DNA of 64,000 nucleotides, from NCBI RefSeq assembly GCF_001514115.1, contig NZ_KQ948465.1:205562-269561 (forward strand), read 5' to 3'. This DNA is from Streptomyces olivochromogenes (GTDB lineage Bacteria; Actinomycetota; Actinomycetes; Streptomycetales; Streptomycetaceae). Below, one piece after another: positions 52,075-61,535 of the stretch (position 1 is its first letter; every line of letters begins with the position of its first letter). The position numbers were made by a program, and so were the translations under genes. The notes beneath the pieces are model-generated. The model ran no database searches. It was not told where the DNA came from and worked only from the letters and a program-made list of their open reading frames with translations.

Positions 52075-55000
52075 TTACGGCACCGCCGCGTCGATCGCCT
52101 TCACGATGCGCTTGTCGGAGACCGGGTACGCCGTGCCGAGCGCGTGGGCGAAATAGCTGACCCGGAGCTCCTCGATCATCCAGCGGATGTCCAGGACCTG
52201 CTGCGGGACCGGCCGGCCCTGCGGCATCTGCTCCAGGAGCCACGCGTACTCGTCCTGCATCTCGTGGACCTTCTCCATGCGGGTGGTGTCCCGCTGGACG
52301 CCGGTCGGCATCTGCTGCAGGCGCCGGTCGGCGGCGACCAGATAGCGCATCAGGTCCGGGAGCCGGCGCAGACCGGTCGCCGTGACGAAGCCGGGCTTCA
52401 CCAGGGCGTTCAGCTGCGTCCGTACGTCCGTGAGGTTTGCCAGCAGGGTGGGGCTGCCGGTGGCCTTCAGACGGCGCTCACAGGCCTGCCAGGCGGCGAG
52501 GACCTGCTGCACCTGGCCCACCGTCCGGACCGTCGTGTCGACGATCTCGGCGCGCACCTTGTCATACAGCTTCCGGTACGACTCCTCGTCCCACGCCGGG
52601 CCCCCGAAGTCGCCGATCAGCTTGTCCGCCGCCGCCGTCGCGCAGTCGTCGAACAGGGCCTGCACGGAGCCGTGCGGGTTGGCGGACAGGGCGAGCTTCT
52701 GGGCGTTGGTGAGCTTGTCCGAGGCGAACTTGGCAGGGTTCACCGGGATGTTGCGCAGGATCAGCCGCCGGGTGCCCGTCCACATGGCCTGCGCCTGCTC
52801 GGCCTCCGTGTCGAAGAGACGTACGGAGACGGTGTTCGCCGTCGGGCCGTCGTCGACCAGGGCCGGGTAGGCCTTCACCGGCTGGCTGGCCCGGCGCGTC
52901 TCGAAGACGCGCGTCAGCGTGCCGATCGTCCAGTCCGTGAGGCCCGTACGTTCCAGGGACTCGCCGCCCTCGCGCTCCGCCGTCGCCGCCGCGGCCTGCG
53001 AGATCGCCTTGCGCGCCTTCGGCTTCAGCTGGAGCTGGAGGACCGAGAGGTCCTTGTCCTCGGCCAGGTTGCGGCGCCGCTCGTCGACGATCCGGAAGGT
53101 GATCTTCAGGTGGTCGGGGACGCGGGACCAGTCGAAGTCGTCGGCCGTGACCGGCACACCGACCATCCGCTTGAGCTCACGGGCGAGGGTCGTCGGCAGC
53201 GGCTCCTGAAGCGGGACCGCCTGGTCCAGGAACCGCTTCGCGAAGTTGGGGGCGGGGACGTAGTGGCGGCGGACGGGCTTGGGGAGGGAACGGATGAGCT
53301 CCGTCACCACCTCTTCGCGCAGGCCCGGGATCTGCCAGTCGAAGCCCTCGTCCGTCACCTGGTTCAGGACCTGGAGCGGGACGTGGACCGTGACGCCGTC
53401 GGCGTCCGCGCCCGGCTCGAACTGGTAGGTCACCCGGAACTTCAGGCGGCCCTGACGCCACGAGTCGGGGTAGTCGTCCTTGGTGACCGCCCCCGCCTTC
53501 TCGTTGATGAGCATCGAACGCTCGAAGTCGAGGAGCTCGGGCTCGTCATGGCGCTTGTGCTTCCACCAGGAGTCGAAGTGCGCGCCGGACACGACATGGG
53601 CCGGCACCCGCTGGTCGTAGAAGTCGAACAGCGTCTCGTCGTCGACCAGGATGTCCCGGCGGCGGGCACGGTGCTCCAGCTCCTCGACCTCGGTCAGGAG
53701 CTTGCGGTTGTCGGCGAAGAACTTGTGGTGCGTGCGCCAGTCGCCCTCCACGAGCGCGTTGCGGATGAAGAGGTCGCGGCTCGTCTCGGGGTCGATACGA
53801 CCGTAGTTGACCTTGCGTTGGGCGACGATCGGGACGCCGTAGAGGGTGACCTTCTCGTACGCCATCACGGCCGCCTGGTCCTTCTCCCAATGCGGTTCGC
53901 TGTAGGTGCGCTTGAGGAGGTGTTCCGCCAGGGGCTCGACCCACTCGGGCTCGATCCTGGCGTTCACCCGGGCCCAGAGACGGGAGGTCTCCACCAGCTC
54001 GGCCGACATCACGAAACGCGGGGGCTTCTTGAACAGGGCCGAACCCGGGAAGATCGCGAACTTGGCGTTGCGGGCGCCGAGGTACTCGTTCTTGCCCGTA
54101 CTCCTCCCGCTCTCGCCCCCGGTCTCCTTCACGTCCTTCATGCCGACGTGCGAGAGCAGGCCGGCGAGGAGGGAGACATGGACGCTCTGCTCCGCCGCGT
54201 CGTCCTCGTTGAGATGGATGCCCATCTGCTTGGCGACCGTGCGCAGCTGGGTGTAGATGTCCTGCCACTCGCGGATGCGCAGGAAGTTCAGGTACTCCTG
54301 CTTGCACATGCGGCGGAAGGCCGACGAGCCTCGCTCCTTCTGCTGTTCGCGGACGTAGCGCCAGAGGTTGAGGAAGGCGAGGAAGTCGCTCGTCTCGTCC
54401 CTGAAGCGGGCGTGCTGCTGGTCCGCCTGCGTCTGCTTGTCGGCGGGGCGTTCGCGCGGGTCCTGGATGGAGAGCGCCGCGGCGATCACCATGACCTCGC
54501 GCGCACAGCCGTTCTTGTCGGCCTCCAGGACCATGCGGGCCAGCCGGGGGTCGACGGGGAGCTGGGCGAGCTTGCGGCCGGTGTCCGTGAGGCGCTTGCG
54601 TACGTCCTTCTCGGACGGGTCGAGTGCGTTCAGTTCCTGGAGGAGCTGGACGCCGTCCCGGATGTTGCGGTGGTCCGGCGGGTCGATGAAGGGGAACTTC
54701 TCGATGTCGCCGAGGCCGGCCGCTGTCATCTGGAGGATGACGCTCGCCAGGTTCGTACGGAGGATCTCCGCGTCCGTGAACTCCGGGCGGGCGTCGAAGT
54801 CGTCCTCGGAGTACAGGCGGATGCAGATGCCGTCCGACGTACGGCCGCAGCGGCCCTTGCGCTGGTTGGCGCTGGCCTGCGAGACCGGCTCGATGGGCAG
54901 GCGCTGGACCTTGGTGCGGTGGCTGTATCTGGAGATACGGGCGTTGCCCGGGTCGATGACGTACTTGATGCCCGGGACGGTGAGCGAGGTCTCGGCGACG

Positions 55001-56052
55001 TTGGTCGCCAGAACGATCCTGCGGCCGGTGTGGGGCTGGAAGACGCGGTGCTGCTCCGCGTGGGAGAGGCGGGCGTAGAGGGGGAGGACCTCGGTGAAGC
55101 GGTAGTTCTTTTTCGTGAGTGCGTCCGCCGTGTCGCGGATCTCGCGTTCGCCGGAGAGGAAGACCAGGATGTCGCCCTTGCCCTCGGCCTGCAGTTCCTC
55201 GACCGCGTCCGTGATCGCGGTGATCTGGTCGCGGTCGGCGTCGTCCCCTTCCTCCTCGAGGAGCGGGCGGTAGCGGACCTCCACGGGGTACGTACGGCCG
55301 CTGACCTCGACGATCGGGGCCTCGCCGAAGTGGCGGGAGAAGCGCTCCGGGTCGATCGTGGCCGACGTGATGACGACCTTGAGGTCCGGGCGCTTGGGGA
55401 GCAGCTGGGCGAGGTAGCCGAGCAGGAAGTCGATGTTGAGGGAGCGCTCGTGGGCCTCGTCGATGATGATCGTGTCGTACGCGCGCAGCTCGCGGTCCGT
55501 CTGGATCTCGGCGAGCAGGATGCCGTCCGTCATGAGCTTGACGAAGGTGCCGTCCGGGTTCACCTGGTCGGTGAAGCGGACCTTCCAGCCGACGGCCTCG
55601 CCCAGGGGGGTGTCCAGCTCCTCCGCCACACGCTCGGCGACCGTGCGGGCGGCGATGCGGCGGGGCTGGGTGTGGCCGATCATGCCGCGGACGCCGCGGC
55701 CCAGTTCGAGACAGATCTTGGGGATCTGGGTGGTCTTTCCGGAGCCGGTCTCACCAGCGACGATGACGACCTGGTGGTCGCGTATGGCGTCGGCGATGTC
55801 GGACTTCTTCTGGCTGACCGGGAGCTGCTCGGGGTAGGTGACGGCGGGCACGCGGATGCGGCGCTCGGCCATGCGGGCCTCGGCCTTGGTGACCTCCGCG
55901 TCGATCTCGGCGAGCACGGCGGCGCGGGCTTCTGGTTTGCGGATCCGGCGCGCGCCCTCGAGCCTGCGGCCGAGCCGGTGCGCGTCGCGCAGGGACAGCT
56001 CGGCCAGGCGGGGGGCGAGGTCGCCGAGGACGGGGGCAGGATGCGTAGACAT
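52075..56052 (-). CDS. hrpA: ATP-dependent RNA helicase HrpA (DEAH box)
   Basis: 1325 residues, the full bacterial HrpA length. Motif I VAGETGSGKTTQIPK near residue 95, motif II IIDEAHERSLN, motif III VITSATIDPERF, motif VI QRKGRCGRTSDGICIRL, then HA2, OB-fold and the long HrpA-specific C-terminus. Processes mRNA and rescues stalled ribosomes in E. coli; role in Streptomyces assumed similar. ATG 56052, single gene, flanked by tRNA-Asp. Confidence 0.96.
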   Translation of the reverse strand: MSTHPAPVLGDLAPRLAELSLRDAHRLGRRLEGARRIRKPEARAAVLAEIDAEVTKAEARMAERRIRVPAVTYPEQLPVSQKKSDIADAIRDHQVVIVAGETGSGKTTQIPKICLELGRGVRGMIGHTQPRRIAARTVAERVAEELDTPLGEAVGWKVRFTDQVNPDGTFVKLMTDGILLAEIQTDRELRAYDTIIIDEAHERSLNIDFLLGYLAQLLPKRPDLKVVITSATIDPERFSRHFGEAPIVEVSGRTYPVEVRYRPLLEEEGDDADRDQITAITDAVEELQAEGKGDILVFLSGEREIRDTADALTKKNYRFTEVLPLYARLSHAEQHRVFQPHTGRRIVLATNVAETSLTVPGIKYVIDPGNARISRYSHRTKVQRLPIEPVSQASANQRKGRCGRTSDGICIRLYSEDDFDARPEFTDAEILRTNLASVILQMTAAGLGDIEKFPFIDPPDHRNIRDGVQLLQELNALDPSEKDVRKRLTDTGRKLAQLPVDPRLARMVLEADKNGCAREVMVIAAALSIQDPRERPADKQTQADQQHARFRDETSDFLAFLNLWRYVREQQKERGSSAFRRMCKQEYLNFLRIREWQDIYTQLRTVAKQMGIHLNEDDAAEQSVHVSLLAGLLSHVGMKDVKETGGESGRSTGKNEYLGARNAKFAIFPGSALFKKPPRFVMSAELVETSRLWARVNARIEPEWVEPLAEHLLKRTYSEPHWEKDQAAVMAYEKVTLYGVPIVAQRKVNYGRIDPETSRDLFIRNALVEGDWRTHHKFFADNRKLLTEVEELEHRARRRDILVDDETLFDFYDQRVPAHVVSGAHFDSWWKHKRHDEPELLDFERSMLINEKAGAVTKDDYPDSWRQGRLKFRVTYQFEPGADADGVTVHVPLQVLNQVTDEGFDWQIPGLREEVVTELIRSLPKPVRRHYVPAPNFAKRFLDQAVPLQEPLPTTLARELKRMVGVPVTADDFDWSRVPDHLKITFRIVDERRRNLAEDKDLSVLQLQLKPKARKAISQAAAATAEREGGESLERTGLTDWTIGTLTRVFETRRASQPVKAYPALVDDGPTANTVSVRLFDTEAEQAQAMWTGTRRLILRNIPVNPAKFASDKLTNAQKLALSANPHGSVQALFDDCATAAADKLIGDFGGPAWDEESYRKLYDKVRAEIVDTTVRTVGQVQQVLAAWQACERRLKATGSPTLLANLTDVRTQLNALVKPGFVTATGLRRLPDLMRYLVAADRRLQQMPTGVQRDTTRMEKVHEMQDEYAWLLEQMPQGRPVPQQVLDIRWMIEELRVSYFAHALGTAYPVSDKRIVKAIDAAVP

Positions 56053-56119
56053 ACGCCGTCCAGGATCTCACCTCGCCGAAATTACTGGCGAACGGTTTTG
56101 GGCGGGGTGCGGGGACAGG

Positions 56120-56482
56120 TCAGGGGGTGCGCTGCGGCGGAGGCTCGGGGGAGGCGGCGGGGGCGGGCTCGGGCGTGGCAGCGGGCGCCGACGGGGCGGC
56201 GGGCGCGGACTCCTGGCGGGGACGGTTTTCCCGGGCCATGGACTGGGCGGTGTTGGAGACGGCCTTGATGCCCAGGTAGGCGGTGGTCATGCCGCTCACC
56301 GCGGTGAACGCGGCGGTGAGCACGCCGACGATCACGGCCTTGTCGCCGTCGAGCCGCCAGACGCCGAAGATCGCGACGACCGAGATCGCGAGAATGCTGA
56401 CGACCACGGCGAACAGCCCGTACCGGGCCCGGTCCTTCTCCAATTCGGTGTCCTGAATCACTCTGGCCACGTTCCGGCTCAT
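56120..56482 (-). CDS. small two-helix membrane protein with Pro/Ala tail
   Basis: 120 residues from ATG 56482. MSRNVARVIQDTELEKDRARYG cytoplasmic start, helices FAVVVSILAISVVAIFGVW and AVIVGVLTAAFTAVSGMTTAYLGI, then a Pro/Ala/Glu-rich tail. No family recognised. Lies between hrpA and a secreted protein on the same strand. Confidence 0.75.
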   Translation of the reverse strand: MSRNVARVIQDTELEKDRARYGLFAVVVSILAISVVAIFGVWRLDGDKAVIVGVLTAAFTAVSGMTTAYLGIKAVSNTAQSMARENRPRQESAPAAPSAPAATPEPAPAASPEPPPQRTP

Positions 56483-56664
56483 GTCTTCCCCGCCCCGAAG
56501 AAACCTGCTGGACCGGCCAGAACATAGCGGCGGTCGAGCGCCGGTGCCAAGCGAGCCGCCCGTCGCCGCTCGCGCCCGTCCCGGCGTGCAGACGCGCCCG
56601 TCCCGGCGTGCGGAAAGGGGCGAACCCTTTCGGGTCCGCCCCTTCTCAGCTGTCCGCGCGGGTG

Positions 56665-58293
56665 TCATCGCACGTCGACGTAGTCCTCCGTGCCGTCGCC
56701 CACGAAGTGCTTGCTGTCGGGATACAGGAAGACGGGAACCCAGGTGCCGTCCTGCTGGGCCTTGAAGCCCTTGCTGAAGGATCCGTTCGATTTCGTGGTG
56801 ACGGTGGACATCAGGTACCAGGTCTTCTTGCCCTTGGGCCGGAAGAGGATCTCCACCTTCTTGGCGCCGTACGCCTTCCAGGAGGTGGTGCCGGCCTTGC
56901 GCTCCTGGAGCACGCCCTTGACGGTGATCGTCCGGCCCTTGGAGACAGGCTCGGGGGACGCGTTGGCGTCCTTGATCCGGGTGAGCGCGCGGTTCCTGCG
57001 CAGGCTGCCGCTGACGCCGCCCTTGATGTCCTTGGCGGTGGAGCCTGCGTAGTGCAGCCGCCAGTAGCCGTCCGTGTAGCCCGGCAGCTTCTCGACGATG
57101 AACTGCGAGCCGACGGAGGTCTGCACCGTCTTCTTGGTGCTCCAGTGCGTCCTGCCGTCGGGCGAGTACTGGATGTCGACGCCGATCCGGTCGTTGCTGT
57201 CGCGTCCGACCAGGTCGACGCTGCCGGTGATGTCCAGCTGTGCGTACTCGTCCAGTTGCGCCGTGAACTCGGTGAACTTCGTCGTGGCGGTGGCCGCGAC
57301 GGTGACGTCGGCCTTCGTGGTGCGCTGGATGAAGGGGGTGTACGGGTACGGCGGGAAGCCGACCTCGTAGACCACCTTGCTGCCGTACGCGTACTTCGAG
57401 AAGGAGAAGCGGCCGTTCGCGTCGGTGGTCGACTGGACGGGGCTGCAGGTGGTGCAGTCCTTGTAGTCCATCTGCAGCGCGATGCCGGACAGCGGCTTCC
57501 ACTCCGTGCCGCTCTGGTACTGGAGCGCTCCGGTGACGTTGAACTTGTCGTTCGCGGTGACGTGGAGGCTGCTCTTGTCCAGGACGATCCGGGTCGGCGC
57601 GGTCTTCGGCCTGACCTCCACCCAGGGGCCGGTGGCGAAGCCCAGGTCGCCGTTGTACTGGGCGAAGGTCCAGCCGCCGTCCACCACCTCGTGGGAGGCG
57701 GAGAAGTGGCCGGCGTCGTCCGTGACAGCGGTCGTCTTGTCGTTCCCGTCGAACGTGAGGTCAACGGTGGCGCCGGGCAGCGGCACCGTCTCGCGGGTGC
57801 TGGGGTCTCGGACGGCCATGTCACCGGTGGCCGTGACCGTCTTGTGTTCGATGTCCGGTTCGGTCGGCGTGACCGAGTAACCGGTGATGACGGGCTGCTT
57901 CTGATAGCGCAGAGTGCCGGCGTTCTGCTGGACGGTGGTCTCGCCCGAGGAGTCCGTGGCCTCGATGTCGATCGTGTAGGCGCCCAGAGTGTCCAGATGG
58001 ATGGGCTGGGAGGCCCAGATGCTGTCCCAGGAGCTGTAGTCGTACTTGCGCGTGAAGTCGGTGATCGTGGCCACCGGCGCGTCCGACTCGGCGCTGCCTG
58101 CCGGGCGGAGCCTGGCTGTGATCTTGTCGACCGAGCCGCTGTAGTTGAGGCGGACGTCCAGGACCGACCAGTCGGCCTGGTCGCTGTACGCATTCTCGAC
58201 GTTCGGTCCCGCGGCGTGGGCCGTGCCGGGTATCGCGAGTGTGGCGACCAGGACGGCGCCGGCCGTCACCAGCCCTCTGGCGATGTGTCTCAA
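56665..58293 (-). CDS. secreted multi-domain Ig-like/carboxypeptidase-regulatory-like protein
   Basis: 542 residues. Signal peptide MRHIARGLVTAGAVLVATLA..TAHA. Several beta-rich modules follow (VDLTFDGNDKTTAVTDDAGHFS; SGIALQMDYKDCTTCSPVQSTTDANGRFSFSKY; ITVKGVLQERKAGTTSWKAYG..VEILFRPKGKKTWYLMS), of the kind found in actinobacterial surface proteins. The start appears to be TTG 58293, preceded by AGGGGGG, as no ATG/GTG fits the signal peptide. Function unknown. Confidence 0.8.
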   Translation of the reverse strand: MRHIARGLVTAGAVLVATLAIPGTAHAAGPNVENAYSDQADWSVLDVRLNYSGSVDKITARLRPAGSAESDAPVATITDFTRKYDYSSWDSIWASQPIHLDTLGAYTIDIEATDSSGETTVQQNAGTLRYQKQPVITGYSVTPTEPDIEHKTVTATGDMAVRDPSTRETVPLPGATVDLTFDGNDKTTAVTDDAGHFSASHEVVDGGWTFAQYNGDLGFATGPWVEVRPKTAPTRIVLDKSSLHVTANDKFNVTGALQYQSGTEWKPLSGIALQMDYKDCTTCSPVQSTTDANGRFSFSKYAYGSKVVYEVGFPPYPYTPFIQRTTKADVTVAATATTKFTEFTAQLDEYAQLDITGSVDLVGRDSNDRIGVDIQYSPDGRTHWSTKKTVQTSVGSQFIVEKLPGYTDGYWRLHYAGSTAKDIKGGVSGSLRRNRALTRIKDANASPEPVSKGRTITVKGVLQERKAGTTSWKAYGAKKVEILFRPKGKKTWYLMSTVTTKSNGSFSKGFKAQQDGTWVPVFLYPDSKHFVGDGTEDYVDVR

Positions 58294-58320
58294 GAACCCC
58301 CCTCAGGCTCTCTGTGAGCG

Positions 58321-58359
58321 ACGAAAACCCCCTCCAGTTGACCCGGAGGGGGTTTTCGT
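58321..58359 (-). terminator. terminator of the tRNA-Glu-Asp-Phe operon
   Basis: ACGAAAACCCCCTCC/GGAGGGGGTTTTCGT, 15 pairs, 9-nt loop, just past tRNA-Phe. Confidence 0.9.
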
Positions 58360-58364
58360 TCTTG

Positions 58365-58438
58365 TGGCTGGGGCCGGGGTCGAACCGGCGACCTATCGCT
58401 TTTCAGGCGATCGCTCGTACCAACTGAGCTACCCAGCC
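58365..58438 (-). tRNA. tRNA-Phe(GAA)
   Basis: 74 nt; acceptor GGCTGGG/CCCAGCC; anticodon loop CTGAAAA reads GAA; T-arm CCGGTTCGACCCCGG. Confidence 0.95.
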
Positions 58439-58440
58439 AC

Positions 58441-58460
58441 GAGGTTTCCTGGGAAACCTC
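58441..58460 (-). other. hairpin between tRNA-Asp and tRNA-Phe
   Basis: GAGGTTTCC/GGAAACCTC around TG: nine pairs in the spacer, probably an RNA-processing structure. Confidence 0.5.
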
Positions 58461-58462
58461 AG

Positions 58463-58537
58463 CGGTCCTGACGGGATTTGAACCCGCGGCCTCCACCTTG
58501 ACAGGGTGGCGAGCACTCCAAACTGCTCCACAGGACC
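58463..58537 (-). tRNA. tRNA-Asp(GUC), copy 2
   Basis: Identical over 75 nt to the copy at 51907-51981; middle gene of the Glu-Asp-Phe array. Confidence 0.95.
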
Positions 58538-58584
58538 AAGCTGTTGCGTGCGACGCGTAAAACAGTGTCGCACACGGTGTTGCG

Positions 58585-58657
58585 TGCCCCCAACGGGATT
58601 CGAACCCGTGCTACCGCCTTGAAAGGGCGGCGTCCTAGGCCGCTAGACGATGAGGGC
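58585..58657 (-). tRNA. tRNA-Glu(UUC)
   Basis: 73 nt; acceptor GCCCTCA/TGGGGGC with one T-G wobble; anticodon loop CTTTCAA reads UUC; T-arm CGGGTTCGAATCCCG. First gene of the array. Confidence 0.95.
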
Positions 58658-58737
58658 TATCGGCCCGCCTGGGCGCTTCTCAGCGCGTCGGGGACGTGAG
58701 AAGCATATGGGATGGCGGGAGGTATCGCCAAAACGGT

Positions 58738-60396
58738 TTACGGGGTGGTCGTGGAGGTGGTCGGGGAGGGGGAGGAGGACTGAGGCGCGCCCGGTTGGTT
58801 CTCCTTCGGGAGGTGGCGGCTGACCTCGGCCGTCGTCAGGCCCAGGCCGCCCAGTTTGATCTCGTCCCAGGCCTGGAGACGGCGGGTGTCACGGTCGACG
58901 TAGAGGACCGAGGCCTCGATGGGGTCCGGGTACTTGCCCTCGATCGCGCGCAGGCCGCTGCCGCCCGTCGAGCCCTCGACGCGCAGGCGGGTTCCGTACT
59001 TCATGACCTCCGTCTGTTCGTGGTGGAGGTGACCGGCCAGGACGAGGGGCACCTCGCCGTCCGTCCCGCGGGCCGCCGACGGCTCGTGGGCGATGGCGAT
59101 GTCGACGGGGGTGCCTGCCGTGCGCTGGTCGCGGAGAGCGGAGGCCAGGCGGGCGCCGGCCAGATCCTCCGCCGCGTCGCCGCCCGGGACCGCCGAGCGG
59201 TCGGGGGTGAACTGGGGGTCGCCGATGCCGGCGAAGCGCAGGCCCGCGACCGTGATCGCGCGGCCGTCGTCCAGGACGTGCACGTTCTTCAGGCGTTCCA
59301 GGTAGCGCTGGGTGACGAGGCTGTCGTGGTTGCCGCGCACCCAGATGTAGGGCGCGCCCAGGTCGGGGATGGGGTCCAGGAAGCCGTTCTCGGCCGACGT
59401 TCCGTGGTCCATGGTGTCGCCGGAGTCGACGATCACGTCGATCGCGTACTGCTTCACCAGTGACGCGATGATCTTCCAGCTCGCGGGGTTGAGGTGGATG
59501 TCGGAGACGTGCAGGACCCGGATCGTGGACGGGTCGGGCTCGTACGTCGGGAGCGTGGAGGTGACGTCGTACAGCTTCGTCACGTTCGTCACCAGGCGCG
59601 CCAACTCCTTCTGGTAGACGTCGAATTCGCTGACGATGTTGCGGGCGTTGCCGACGAGGGAGGGGGCGGAGGAGAGCAGCCCGGAGAACCTCGGTTCCAG
59701 CACCGAATTCGGGTTCCAGGTGGCGAAGGCCGTCGCGCCGGAGGCGGCGAGCAGGGTGAGGGCCAGGCCGCCGGCGGCCAGGGCGCGGCGCGGGCGGCGA
59801 TAGACCGCGAGGCCGAGGGCCGTGGCCCCCGACACGACCGCGACGCAGGACCGTACGGCCAGGTCGAGTGTGCCGTGCTCGACGTCCTGCGCGACCTCGT
59901 CCTGCAGGCCCGAGAGCCGCTCGGGGTGGTCGACCAGGGCCTGCGCGCGGACCGGGTCGAGCTGGTCGACGTTCACGTCGAGGCGGACCGGGGCGATGTG
60001 GCTGTTCAGCTCCAGGGCGCCGAGCGGGGAGACGTTGATCTTGGTGCCGCCGGTGACCGAGGGGCGCAGGGTCATCGTGGTGTTCATGGGGCCGACCGGG
60101 ACGCGCACATTGCCCACGATCAGCAGGCCCAGCCAGGCACCGAGGAGGACGACCGCCATCAGGCCGAGCGCCCGGGCGTACGGGTTCGGCTGCTGGACGA
60201 GTTCCTCGGTGACGGGGCGGAAGCGGCGGGTGCGGCGGGAGCGGAGGGAGCGGTGCTTGCGGGTCAGGGCGGTGGTGAGGGCGGACATGGCGGTGGTGAC
60301 GGCGGATATGGAGCTGGTGACGGCGGTGGTGACGGCGGATATGGAGCTGGTGACGGCGGATGTGGCGGTGGTGACGGCAGCGGGGACGCGGGCCAT
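58738..60396 (-). CDS. membrane metallophosphoesterase
   Basis: 552 residues from ATG 60396. The N-terminus is a Ser/Ala/Val/Thr repeat (AVTSSISAVTTAVTSSISAV) encoded by a 33-bp DNA repeat, then helix ALGLMAVVLLGAWLGLLIVG, an extracytoplasmic stretch, and two more helices. The calcineurin-like domain has the full metal set: LHVSDIHLN, VDSGDTMDHG, RGNHD, AIAHEP and LAGHLHHEQ. Probably faces one side of the membrane; substrate unknown. Confidence 0.88.
   Translation of the reverse strand: MARVPAAVTTATSAVTSSISAVTTAVTSSISAVTTAMSALTTALTRKHRSLRSRRTRRFRPVTEELVQQPNPYARALGLMAVVLLGAWLGLLIVGNVRVPVGPMNTTMTLRPSVTGGTKINVSPLGALELNSHIAPVRLDVNVDQLDPVRAQALVDHPERLSGLQDEVAQDVEHGTLDLAVRSCVAVVSGATALGLAVYRRPRRALAAGGLALTLLAASGATAFATWNPNSVLEPRFSGLLSSAPSLVGNARNIVSEFDVYQKELARLVTNVTKLYDVTSTLPTYEPDPSTIRVLHVSDIHLNPASWKIIASLVKQYAIDVIVDSGDTMDHGTSAENGFLDPIPDLGAPYIWVRGNHDSLVTQRYLERLKNVHVLDDGRAITVAGLRFAGIGDPQFTPDRSAVPGGDAAEDLAGARLASALRDQRTAGTPVDIAIAHEPSAARGTDGEVPLVLAGHLHHEQTEVMKYGTRLRVEGSTGGSGLRAIEGKYPDPIEASVLYVDRDTRRLQAWDEIKLGGLGLTTAEVSRHLPKENQPGAPQSSSPSPTTSTTTP
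60292..60357. repeat. two perfect 33-bp tandem repeats inside the phosphoesterase gene
   Basis: Units 60292-60324 and 60325-60357 are identical, followed by a partial degenerate copy; in-frame expansion of the N-terminal low-complexity segment. Confidence 0.9.
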
Positions 60397-60490
60397 TGGT
60401 CCCGTATGCCCAAGTGCGGGGGTGGGTATGCGGGGTGTACGGGGCTGTCGTCGACTCTCCTGAGAGGCGGTCGTACCGGACAATGGCCGT

Positions 60491-60841
60491 GTGCTGGAGA
60501 TGACGCGCGAGGAGTTCGAGGAACTGGTCGCCGAGGCGCTGGACCGGATTCCGCCGGAGCTGACGCGGTTGATGGACAACGTGGCGGTGTTCGTCGAGGA
60601 CGAGCCGGACCCCGCCGATCCCGAGCTGCTCGGGCTCTACGAGGGAACTCCCCTGACCGATCGCGGGGAGTGGTACGCGGGGGTGCTGCCGGATCGGATC
60701 ACGATCTACCGGGGGCCGACGCTGCGGATGTGCGAGACGCGGGAGGACGTGGTCGCGGAGACCGAGGTCACCGTGGTGCACGAGATCGCGCATCACTTCG
60801 GGATCGACGACGAACGGCTGCACGCGCTCGGCTACGGGTGA
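60491..60841 (+). CDS. zincin-like metallopeptidase family protein
   Basis: 116 residues (GTG 60491; ATG 60500 also possible). N-terminal helix EEFEELVAEALDRIPPEL, then TRITIYRGP-like strand and the zinc motif VVHEIAHHFGIDDERLHALGY near the end (HExxH with a downstream Asp). This is the small MMP-type family of possible proteases common in actinobacteria; substrate unknown. Confidence 0.88.
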   Translation: MLEMTREEFEELVAEALDRIPPELTRLMDNVAVFVEDEPDPADPELLGLYEGTPLTDRGEWYAGVLPDRITIYRGPTLRMCETREDVVAETEVTVVHEIAHHFGIDDERLHALGYG

Positions 60842-61013
60842 GTGAGCGGGGAGTGGGTGGCGGGGGCTGACGCCGCCCGGGGCTGGGGACGTGTGTCATG
60901 TTCCCGCGTGTCCTCTTGTGGGCGGCGGGAGTTGGTCAGGGGGACTCCCCGATCCATCCCCAGACTCTCGGCCCCGCCGAGCAGGGGAGAACCCCCTCCG
61001 GAGGTGGCTGCCC

Positions 61014-61535
61014 GTGCGCGCCTTGTACGTACCCGTCCGTCTGGCCGCCACGGTCATCGTCGTCGCGTCCGCCGCCGGCTGTGTGAGCGTGGGTGACGAC
61101 GCGGGTAGGCCCGGGCCCGCGCACTCGGCGGGGCGGCACGGTGGCCAGGCCCCCGACGGGGGGTCCGCGGGGGACGGGGGCGGTGGCGGGTTCCACGGGG
61201 GGACGGGTGTGAGGGGCGGCGCCTCCGCCAAGCCCGGTGAGCACGCCTCCGGGTCGGCCTCCGCGTCCGCGTCGGCCTCCGGCGGCGCGAAGCCGTCCGC
61301 CAAGGCGACGGGCAAGGGGGACGGCAAGGGGCAGCCGGACCAGCCTCCGCCGTCGAACGGGGCGCCGAGTCCCACGCACGCCACGTCCGATCCGACTCCG
61401 CCGCCCCCTCCTCCGCCGCCGCCCGTGACGCCGACGCCCGATCCGACCACGGCGGAGCCCTCGTCCTCGGCGCATGAGCAGACCACGCAACTGGTGGACC
61501 GGGAGCCGGCGCCGCGGGCGGGCCGGCCGGCGTGA
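61014..61535 (+). CDS. low-complexity lipoprotein
   Basis: 173 residues from GTG 61014 (GGAGGTGG 6 nt upstream). Signal with lipobox VVASAAGC; the mature part is Gly/Ser/Ala then Pro-rich (DPTPPPPPPPPPVTPTPDP), likely a flexible surface stalk with no enzymatic domain. Function unknown. Confidence 0.7.
   Translation: MRALYVPVRLAATVIVVASAAGCVSVGDDAGRPGPAHSAGRHGGQAPDGGSAGDGGGGGFHGGTGVRGGASAKPGEHASGSASASASASGGAKPSAKATGKGDGKGQPDQPPPSNGAPSPTHATSDPTPPPPPPPPPVTPTPDPTTAEPSSSAHEQTTQLVDREPAPRAGRPA

Noticed and set aside
52036..56268. 1410-aa open frame opposite hrpA
   Set aside because: Antisense shadow typical of high-GC DNA; the minus strand has all DEAH motifs.
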